Shown here piece by piece: positions 1-5,367 of a stretch of DNA of 12,148 nt. The DNA comes from Fusobacterium_C sp036516095 (GTDB lineage: Bacteria > Fusobacteriota > Fusobacteriia > Fusobacteriales > Fusobacteriaceae). Made by a program: the position numbers and the translations under genes. Location of the stretch: positions 1 through 12,148 of the forward strand of contig NZ_DATBUM010000109.1 in assembly GCF_036516095.1 (NCBI RefSeq), read 5' to 3'. The notes beneath the pieces were generated by a model. That model had not been told where the DNA came from. It did not search any database and saw nothing but the letters and a program-made list of their open reading frames with translations. Within the stretch, counting starts at the first letter, position 1. The number at the start of each line of letters is the position of its first letter.

Positions 1-4
1 ATAT

Positions 5-673
5 TTATTTATATCTCCAAATTTGTTGTTCTTTTTTATGTTCTTTAGCACTACGGTATAATTTTTTGAGTTCTTTCAATTTTGCACTGTCATTTTCTTT
101 ATCAGGAGCATCGTAATCTCCATTTGTTGAAAAATGATAACTCCAACTAGGTTTTATTAAAATATGTGTTAAGTCTTCTGTATAGATCAGCTCATCATAG
201 AAAAATTCTGAAAAAGATTTTTTATCTGGATAATATGTGCTGGATCTTCCATCTGTTAATACGACTGTATCTAAAAACTGTTTGCTATCCTGATTAAAAA
301 TAAGTATTTTTCGTTGTTTTGTAAGTTCTAATAATGTTTCTTGAAAATAAATATTTTTAAGTTGTTCTTTAGAAATTTTATTTCCAACTTCTGTTAATTT
401 TTCTATTCCTCGTCGTATATTTTCTTTATTATTATTATACACTTGAATAAAATCTTCTCTTGGAACATAAAAGATGAAATGTTCCAATTTAATTTCTACT
501 TTTTCGTTATCTGCAATTTCAATTCCTTGTAAAGAGATCTTTTCCTTTACTTTATTTTCCATTTCCACATATTCATCGGAACCAAAAAATGAAGGATAAT
601 AGGTAGCTTTTACAATTCCCTCTCCAAATAAAGTAGTAGAGAATAATATGATTGATAGCAGTATTTTTTTCAT
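5..673 (-). CDS. Unrecognised exported protein, 222 aa
   Basis: I do not recognise this protein. It begins with a typical signal peptide: a lysine pair, a hydrophobic stretch to about residue 16 and a likely cut near Phe-Gly-Glu-Gly, so it should be exported to the periplasm or cell surface. The mature part has no cysteine, so it is neither a lipoprotein nor disulfide-bonded. It is rich in Lys, Glu, Tyr and Phe, with no further membrane segment, and its C-terminal 30 residues are strongly charged and probably helical. The stop codon TAA lies just inside the window, so the gene is complete. There is no ribosome binding site directly before its ATG. The nearest good one is 42 bases upstream and serves a 13-codon leader whose TGA overlaps this ATG, so translation is probably coupled. 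It lies downstream of nagB on the same strand with no visible terminator between them, but a link to amino-sugar use is only a guess. Confidence 0.8.
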   Translation of the reverse strand: MKKILLSIILFSTTLFGEGIVKATYYPSFFGSDEYVEMENKVKEKISLQGIEIADNEKVEIKLEHFIFYVPREDFIQVYNNNKENIRRGIEKLTEVGNKISKEQLKNIYFQETLLELTKQRKILIFNQDSKQFLDTVVLTDGRSSTYYPDKKSFSEFFYDELIYTEDLTHILIKPSWSYHFSTNGDYDAPDKENDSAKLKELKKLYRSAKEHKKEQQIWRYK

Positions 674-711
674 AAATTAGCAGCATGATAAATACATAAA
701 ATATTTATCAT
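670..711 (-). CDS. Possible 13-codon leader peptide (MINILCIYHAANL)
   Basis: An ATG lies 4 bases after a strong AAAAGGAGG site (716-724). It opens a 13-codon frame whose TGA overlaps the ATG of the 222-aa exported protein as ATGA. Overlaps of this kind commonly couple translation of two genes. The peptide shows no run of one amino acid, so it does not resemble an amino-acid attenuator leader. Most of its coding sequence is a perfect inverted repeat (listed separately). Alternatively the ATG is incidental and the ribosome reaches the main start by bridging the hairpin, or a small deletion has separated the main gene from its ribosome binding site. Confidence 0.4.
   Translation of the reverse strand: MINILCIYHAANL
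685..711 (-). promoter_or_regulatory. Perfect 10-bp hairpin between ribosome binding site and start of exported-protein gene
   Basis: On the minus strand ATGATAAATA (711-702) and TATTTATCAT (694-685) are exact reverse complements around the 7-base loop TTTTATG. The hairpin starts 4 bases after GGAGG and ends 11 bases before the ATG of the 222-aa gene. Its place suggests control of translation, or a spacer that brings ribosome binding site and start closer together. It is all A-T apart from two G-C pairs, so its stability is moderate, and no U-tract follows, so it is not a terminator. As DNA it could also be an operator. Confidence 0.45.
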
Positions 712-819
712 ATAACCTCCTTTTCAGATTTATTTAATTTAGTACTTTATCTCTTATGGTATTCCGTAATTTTTAAAAATACATAAAAAATAATATCAGC
801 AATTTTAAAAATATTTCCC

Positions 820-909
820 TTAAGTTAACTTTAATGCTAACATAAATTTCAATGGAATTATTTTCGCCATATTAGTTTCTAATCTTCTTAATGTACCAAA
901 TTGTATCAT
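820..909 (-). CDS. Doubtful 29-codon ORF directly after nagB
   Basis: An ATG one codon after the nagB TAA, in the same frame, opens a 29-codon frame ending in TAA at 820-822. The N-terminal half is polar with several arginines (Gln-Phe-Gly-Thr-Leu-Arg-Arg) and the C-terminal half is hydrophobic with scattered lysines. The only ribosome binding site candidate is the AGGT formed by the last nagB codons. It may be a small gene, a remnant of a longer one, or chance. I do not recognise it. It is listed because it fills a third of the 239-bp gap between nagB and the exported-protein gene. Confidence 0.2.
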   Translation of the reverse strand: MIQFGTLRRLETNMAKIIPLKFMLALKLT

Positions 910-912
910 TTT

Positions 913-1740
913 TTACCTATATTCTCGATAGAAATCTTCTATCAATTGATCCGTGTCTAAATTATCCTTTTCAATATCTTTATAATATCGATAAGTTCCT
1001 ACCATAAGTTCGTGACATGCTGCTTCATCTGCAACAATCATTCCTTTTTCATGCAATTGTAAAGCGGAAATCGTCCAAAGATGATTGACTCCTTCTTCGA
1101 TCCCCTTGTGTAAAGCTCGTGCTTTTTTTAATCCGTTTACCATGATCAAAACTTCTTTTGCATCCAAGATGGTTCCCACTCCAACAGTTAAAGCCAGTTT
1201 AGGAACTTTAGTAATATCGTTATCGAAAAATCTCGCATTCACTTGAATAGTATCCGTTGTCAATTCTTTACTTCTGGTTCTGGAGCTCAAAGAAGAACCA
1301 GGTTCATTGAAAGCAATATGTCCATCTTCTCCAACTCCTCCTAAGAAAAGATGAATTCCTCCCACTTTCTTTATTTTTTCCTCATATTCTTGACATTCTT
1401 TGGCACAATCTTCTGCCATTCCATCTAAAATATTGATATTTTCTTTTGGAATATCGATGTGGTCAAAAAAATGATGTTTCATATAGTAGTGATAACTTTG
1501 TTCATTTGTTGCTTCCAATCCTACATATTCATCCATATTAAAAGTTACAACATTTTCAAAAGATAGTAAGCCGTCTTGATAAAATTGAATCAATCGTTGA
1601 TACATTCCTAGAGGAGTTCCTCCGGTTGGTAAACCTAACACAAAAGGCTTGTCTTTTGTAGGTTGAAATTCTTTTATTTTCCTTGCCACATATACGGCAG
1701 CCCAATCCACTACATTTTTTTCTGTAATTACAACTCGCAT
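913..1740 (-). CDS. nagB: Glucosamine-6-phosphate deaminase NagB
   Basis: This cytoplasmic enzyme converts glucosamine 6-phosphate to fructose 6-phosphate and ammonia, the last step of N-acetylglucosamine and sialic acid use before glycolysis. At 275 residues it is close to the 266 of E. coli NagB and can be aligned by motif: LGLPTGGTP (phosphate-binding loop, 35-43), FNMDEYVGL with Asp70, and GGVGEDGHIAFNEPGSS with Asp139, His141 and Glu146. These correspond to catalytic Asp72, Asp141, His143 and Glu148 of E. coli. Arg156 and Lys158 match the E. coli residues that bind the allosteric activator GlcNAc6P, so allosteric control is plausible. The start is supported by AAGGAGG 5 bases upstream. 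It follows an RpiR-family regulator gene by 9 bases and is almost certainly co-transcribed with it. No nagA or transporter is in the window. Confidence 0.97.
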   Translation of the reverse strand: MRVVITEKNVVDWAAVYVARKIKEFQPTKDKPFVLGLPTGGTPLGMYQRLIQFYQDGLLSFENVVTFNMDEYVGLEATNEQSYHYYMKHHFFDHIDIPKENINILDGMAEDCAKECQEYEEKIKKVGGIHLFLGGVGEDGHIAFNEPGSSLSSRTRSKELTTDTIQVNARFFDNDITKVPKLALTVGVGTILDAKEVLIMVNGLKKARALHKGIEEGVNHLWTISALQLHEKGMIVADEAACHELMVGTYRYYKDIEKDNLDTDQLIEDFYREYR

Positions 1741-1749
1741 ATTGCCTCC

Positions 1750-2601
1750 TTATAGTTTAAAGTTTTTGACGATTTCCATCGCTTCCAATATGTTTTCTTC
1801 CATAGCTTTATTTTCTAAAATCAATTGAACATACAGCATATCAATCACTGTCATTTGTGAAATCCTTGGAGAAAGAGCCGTTGCTCTAAAATTTTTATTC
1901 AATTCTACTGTATTTAAGGTAATATCTCCTAAATCTCGAATAGGATTTCCCGCAATGGTTGTTAAAGTGACAATCAAAATTCCTCGTTCTTTTGCTTTTT
2001 TGGTAATTTCATAAATCTCTTTGGTTTTTCCACTATAAGAGATGACAAATAAAATATCCTTTGCTCCCATAGTGGACAATAAACTAAGCTGTATATGAAA
2101 ATCCATTTCAAACACAGCATCCTTACCTATCTCTAGAAGTTTATAGGAAAAATCCTTTGCAACAACTCCTGAAAATCCTGCACCAAGTATCATAATTTTC
2201 TTCGCTTTTGCCAATGCTTTTACTGCTTTTTCCAATTCCTTGAAATCCAAAAGGGAATAGGTATCTTCAATGGCTTTCACATTTTCATGAGCTACTTTTT
2301 GACATACCTCTTGTAGACTGTCATCGGAATTGATTTCACTATCAATAATACTGACTTCTTTTTTTGCAGAACGAACTCCGATGTCTTGGCTTAGAGAAAG
2401 TTTAAAATCTGGATACCCGGAAAAGCCCATTTTTTTTGCAAAACGTACGATAGAAGCCTGACTGGTCTTACAAATTTTTGCAACTTGATAGGTTGTCAAC
2501 TGTTTCACTTCTTCCGGATGATTTAAAATATAGTCTGCTATTTTTTGTTCCATTTTACTAAAATTTTCACGCATCATCTTTAGTTTTAAAATTACACTCA
2601 T
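1750..2601 (-). CDS. MurR/RpiR-family transcriptional regulator (HTH + SIS domain)
   Basis: The 283 residues fit the RpiR family. An N-terminal helix-turn-helix domain (about 1-77) has the typical SQASIVRFAKKMGFSGYPDFK segment split across 47-67. A SIS sugar-phosphate isomerase-like domain (about 125-255) has GAGFSG at 140-145 and ISYSGKTKE at 187-195, the usual phosphosugar-binding loops. In this family the SIS domain senses a sugar phosphate and alters DNA binding. With nagB only 9 bases downstream, an amino-sugar phosphate such as GlcN6P, GlcNAc6P or ManNAc6P is the likely ligand (inference). The ATG overlaps the TGA of the upstream radical SAM gene as ATGA, and a GGCGG-like site lies about 8 bases before it. 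Whether it represses or activates cannot be read from the sequence. Confidence 0.93.
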   Translation of the reverse strand: MSVILKLKMMRENFSKMEQKIADYILNHPEEVKQLTTYQVAKICKTSQASIVRFAKKMGFSGYPDFKLSLSQDIGVRSAKKEVSIIDSEINSDDSLQEVCQKVAHENVKAIEDTYSLLDFKELEKAVKALAKAKKIMILGAGFSGVVAKDFSYKLLEIGKDAVFEMDFHIQLSLLSTMGAKDILFVISYSGKTKEIYEITKKAKERGILIVTLTTIAGNPIRDLGDITLNTVELNKNFRATALSPRISQMTVIDMLYVQLILENKAMEENILEAMEIVKNFKL

Positions 2602-3512
2602 TCTCGTACCGCCTTAGTTTTATTTCGATTTTCTCGTAGTTTTAATTCTTTTTGTATACTATTCAGAACTTCTCGTTTATGCAAAGTCCATAATGGAGCA
2701 AGAAGACTTTCCCTTTCTCCATCTCCTGTCAACCTATGGATAACTATATTATATGATAAATTCTCCAAGATTGTAACCACTTTTTTCACAAATTCTTCTT
2801 TTTTTTGTATTTTTATTTCATGATTGAGATAAAGTTGTTCTAAATATGTATTTTTTTGTATGTATAGACAATGAATTTTGATTCCCCAAGTTCCACATTC
2901 TTGAGCATATAGAGCAGTTTTTGAACCATCTTCTTCCTTTTCTTTCGGTAAGCCTAAAAGAATATGAGTTACAAACTTTATCCCATATTTTCTTAAATTA
3001 GAGCAAGCTTCCGTATAAGTGGAAAGAGGATAACCTCTGTGAAAAAATTCTGCCACTTCTTCGTTAATCGTCTGCAATCCCAACTCAATCCATAAAAAAG
3101 TTTTTTGATTCAGTTCTTCCAATAAATTTAAAACTTCTTCTCCCAAACAGTCAGGACGAGTCGCGATGGCAAGCCCTATCACTCTTGGATGTGCAAGAGC
3201 TTCTTCATACCGTTTTCGTAAAGTGTCGACATCGGCATAGGTGTTTGTGAAATTTTGAAAATAAGCAATCACTTTTCCTGTTGGAAACTTTTTGGAGAGA
3301 AGCTCTAACTGCTCTTCTATTTGCTGATAAATTTTTTTATGTCTATCTCCCGCAAATTCTCCACTTCCTTCTTCACTACAAAAGATACATCCTCCAACTC
3401 CAATTCTTCCATCTCGATTGGGGCAAGTAAATCCCCCGTCCAAAGAAACCTTATATATTTTCTCTCCGAAATGATCTCGAAAATAATCATTCAAAGAATA
3501 AAATCGCCCCAT
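2598..3512 (-). CDS. TIGR01212/YhcC-family radical SAM protein
   Basis: This 304-residue protein matches the YhcC family (E. coli YhcC about 309 aa). The iron-sulfur motif is Cys30, Cys42 and Cys45 in the segment CPNRDG...GGCIFC, an Elp3-like wide spacing rather than the usual CX3CX2C. GSGEFAG (49-55), ATRPDCL, the ELGLQT segment and a C-terminal THRL-like HRLTGDG followed by LLAPLW are family hallmarks. The protein should bind a 4Fe-4S cluster and S-adenosylmethionine; the reaction and substrate of the family are not established to my knowledge. The start has AAGGAG 8 bases upstream and lies just behind a predicted extended -10 promoter. It heads the cluster with the RpiR regulator and nagB, an unusual partnership that may be only shared transcription. 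Confidence 0.92.
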   Translation of the reverse strand: MGRFYSLNDYFRDHFGEKIYKVSLDGGFTCPNRDGRIGVGGCIFCSEEGSGEFAGDRHKKIYQQIEEQLELLSKKFPTGKVIAYFQNFTNTYADVDTLRKRYEEALAHPRVIGLAIATRPDCLGEEVLNLLEELNQKTFLWIELGLQTINEEVAEFFHRGYPLSTYTEACSNLRKYGIKFVTHILLGLPKEKEEDGSKTALYAQECGTWGIKIHCLYIQKNTYLEQLYLNHEIKIQKKEEFVKKVVTILENLSYNIVIHRLTGDGERESLLAPLWTLHKREVLNSIQKELKLRENRNKTKAVRE

Positions 3513-3540
3513 AAATATAACTCCTTTTTGCTTTATAATC

Positions 3541-3575
3541 TATTCTAGCACAGAAGATATTTTTATGCTAGAATA
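3541..3575. promoter_or_regulatory. Mirror-image divergent promoters in a perfect inverted repeat
   Basis: TATTCTAGCA (3541-3550) and TGCTAGAATA (3566-3575) are exact reverse complements separated by 15 bases. Each arm, read outward, is an extended -10 element TGC-TAGAAT. The plus-strand copy (TAGAAT at 3569-3574) points to the asparaginase gene at 3607. The minus-strand copy (3547-3542) points to the radical SAM gene at 3512. Expected transcript starts are near 3581 and 3535. Neither has a good -35, and the -35 position of each falls on the -10 of the other, so the two promoters probably compete for RNA polymerase. The repeat could also be a regulator's operator. Confidence 0.6.
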
Positions 3576-3606
3576 AGTATAAGAAAATAAAAGGAGAGGA
3601 TAGGGA

Positions 3607-4593
3607 ATGAAAGGTCAAATTTTGTTAATCAATACAGGGGGAACCATTGGAATGATAGGAGAACCGCTTCATCCTAGCAAAAACTGGAAAGAAATTACCA
3701 AAAATCATCCTATTTTATGGGATTTTCCTGTCGATTATTATCAAATGCAAAGCTTGGTTGATTCTTCAGATATGAACCCGAATATTTGGTTAGAATTAGC
3801 AAAAATTATCAAAGAAAACTATGAAGATTATGACGGTTTTGTCATTTTGCATGGAACAGACACCATGTCTTATACCGCTTCGGTTCTTTCTTTTCTTTGT
3901 AAAAATTTGGGGAAACCAATTATTCTAACCGGCTCTCAAGTTCCTCTTGCAAAACCCAGAAGTGATGCCTTACAAAATTTAATCACAGCTGTTCAAATTG
4001 CTTCTCAATACAAAATTCCGGAAGTTTGTATTTTATTTCGAGATACTTTGCTTCGAGGAAATCGTTCCAAAAAGGTAGATGCCACGAATTATTTCGGCTT
4101 TTCCTCTCCCAATTATTCTGTCCTTGGAGAAATCGGTGCTGAAATTAAAATTTCATGGGATAAAATTCTAACTCTCCCAAAAGAACCTTTTCGACTGGAG
4201 GAAGAACTTTCTGCCGACATTTTAGTCTTAGAAATTTTTCCAGGTATGAATGTTAATTTTTATCGCGGTATTCTGCAATCTCAAATTAAGGGAATGATTT
4301 TAAAGACATTCGGAAATGGAAATGCTCCCACTTCTCCCGCTTTTTTGGATTTTTTGAAAGAATTGCAAGAAAGAAAAATTTCGGTCGTCAATGTAACACA
4401 GTGTATTCATGGAAGTGTGGAACATGGAAAATATGCTTGTAGCCATAGTTTAATTTCACTTGGAGTTATTTCTGCCAAAGATATGACAACGGAAGCCAGT
4501 ATCACAAAGTTGATGTACCTACTTGGAAAAAAATGCAGCTATGAAGAAATTCAAGAAAATTTTCAAAAGAATTTTGCAGGAGAAATTTCTTGA
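3607..4593 (+). CDS. ansA: Type I (cytoplasmic) L-asparaginase
   Basis: It hydrolyses L-asparagine to aspartate and ammonia. At 328 residues it is close to E. coli AnsA (338) and has no signal peptide, so it should act in the cytoplasm. The two catalytic signatures are present: NTGGTIGM at 9-16 with nucleophile Thr13, and HGTDTM at 82-87 with Thr84 and Asp85. Lys156 in the RGNRSKK segment is the expected third catalytic residue, and TGSQVPLAKPRSDALQN (108-124) is typical of the family. The start follows AAGGAGAGG by about 7-10 bases. It is a single-gene unit divergent from the radical SAM gene. Amino-acid fermentation is central to fusobacterial metabolism, which suits an asparagine-degrading role (inference). 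Confidence 0.95.
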   Translation: MKGQILLINTGGTIGMIGEPLHPSKNWKEITKNHPILWDFPVDYYQMQSLVDSSDMNPNIWLELAKIIKENYEDYDGFVILHGTDTMSYTASVLSFLCKNLGKPIILTGSQVPLAKPRSDALQNLITAVQIASQYKIPEVCILFRDTLLRGNRSKKVDATNYFGFSSPNYSVLGEIGAEIKISWDKILTLPKEPFRLEEELSADILVLEIFPGMNVNFYRGILQSQIKGMILKTFGNGNAPTSPAFLDFLKELQERKISVVNVTQCIHGSVEHGKYACSHSLISLGVISAKDMTTEASITKLMYLLGKKCSYEEIQENFQKNFAGEIS

Positions 4594-4658
4594 AAAAATA
4601 TTTAAAATATTTCTTTTGACTCTATTTTAATATTTTTATGCAAAAATCCAGTATTAAA

Positions 4659-4687
4659 TTGATATTTTTAAGAAATTATGTTAAGAT
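4659..4687 (+). promoter_or_regulatory. Predicted sigma-70-type promoter before the HEPN-like remnant
   Basis: TTGATA (4659-4664) and TAAGAT (4682-4687) are separated by exactly 17 bases, and a TG at 4679-4680 makes an extended -10. A GAGGTGA ribosome binding site follows at 4694-4700, just before an ATG at 4706. The expected transcript start near 4694 leaves a very short leader. It is the best -35/-10 match I see in the window, yet it drives a broken gene. Confidence 0.6.
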
Positions 4688-4705
4688 TTGCTTGAGGTGA
4701 ATGAA

Positions 4706-5367
4706 ATGATTTTATATATAAGAGGAGAAAATAGCCGTTCCATTGGGGAAAGACAAACAATCAGTTTTGTAGCTAATACAGATAAATCACACAGCGATAT
4801 TTTAATTGAAAATAATAACTTGAAAGTTTTAATCCAGTAGCTGATAAACGCTCTAGTACAGAGGAGTTAAAAAGAATAAAGGAATTTTCGGATCAAAATC
4901 TAGAACTAATCTCCAATATGATTGATAAAACATTAGATAATGAAGAAAAAAGAAGTATAGTCGTAAATTTAATAGGAGCTCTTGATTATTATATTCATGA
5001 AATAATAATTTGGGGATTGGTACAGATAACTCTCAATAAATTTCCCAAAGGAAAAAAATATAATAAAATTTATATTCCTATAGAATATCTAAAGATGATA
5101 ATTGAAGATAAAATTGAATTTGATGATACTAAAATTAAAAGAAAAATTATTGAAGATATTAGAATTAATTCCTATCAAACTATGATAATACGCAACCAAA
5201 TGAAAAAATATAAAAATGAGAAAAAGGACTTTAGAGATTTTTACAATAAAATCCCTAAAGTCCTCTATTTTTCATTAAAATGGATTGATAAAAATCAATT
5301 TTTTATCTCTCTATGCATCACTCCGATTTCTTCTTCTTTCTCCTTCTTTCAAAATTTTCTTACGTAA
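4706..5367 (+). pseudogene. Frameshifted and 3'-truncated gene with a HEPN-like (RiboL-PSP-HEPN-type) segment
   Basis: An ATG at 4706, with promoter and GAGGTGA site, opens 44 codons ending in TAG at 4838. The frame one base back is open from 4819 to a TGA at 5365-5367, and the first ATG in it is at 4918. Joined near 4819, the text reads smoothly as ENN-LESFNPVADKRSS, so a one-base deletion is likely. I see no canonical slippery heptamer in the overlap. The following segment (RSSTEELKRIKEFSDQNL, then a helical stretch with NLIGALDYYIHEI and KFPKGKKY) resembles the helical RiboL-PSP-HEPN family from memory. Those proteins end in an Arg-Asn...His RNase motif, which is missing here. The last roughly 47 codons read through the typA terminator and antisense to typA, so the original 3' end is probably gone. 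The stretch is more AT-rich than its neighbours. Family assignment is tentative; that the gene is broken is better supported. Confidence 0.55.
5225..5264. terminator. Bidirectional hairpin terminator, mainly for typA
   Basis: Positions 5225-5241 pair with 5248-5264 around a 6-base loop, giving a 17-bp stem with AGGACTTTAG at its base. The single irregular pair is a mismatch (A-C) in plus-strand RNA but a G-U wobble in minus-strand RNA, where it is followed by TTTTTCTCATTTTT. It therefore works best for the leftward typA transcript, whose stop codon is about 47 bases away. In the plus direction the stem is followed by CTATTTTTC, so it should also stop rightward transcripts. Confidence 0.85.

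Noticed and set aside
3321..3548. Plus-strand 75-codon ORF across the start of the radical SAM gene
   Set aside because: It is antisense to conserved Cys-motif codons and low in complexity (serine/asparagine-rich).
4596..4612. Hairpin just after the asparaginase stop as a terminator
   Set aside because: The stem is only 7 A-T pairs with a 3-base loop and a broken T-tract. It is too weak to call; the asparaginase transcript more likely ends at 5225-5264 or decays within the remnant.
5284..5299. ATTGAT/ATCAAT hairpin followed by T6 near the typA stop
   Set aside because: A 6-bp stem with one G-C pair in a very AT-rich stretch; chance occurrence is likely and a far stronger hairpin lies next to it.
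4918..5367. A 149-codon plus-strand ORF taken as an intact gene
   Set aside because: Its ATG at 4918 has no ribosome binding site, the same frame is open and protein-like for 33 codons further upstream, and its end runs through the typA terminator and 57 bases antisense to typA. It is better read as part of a broken gene.
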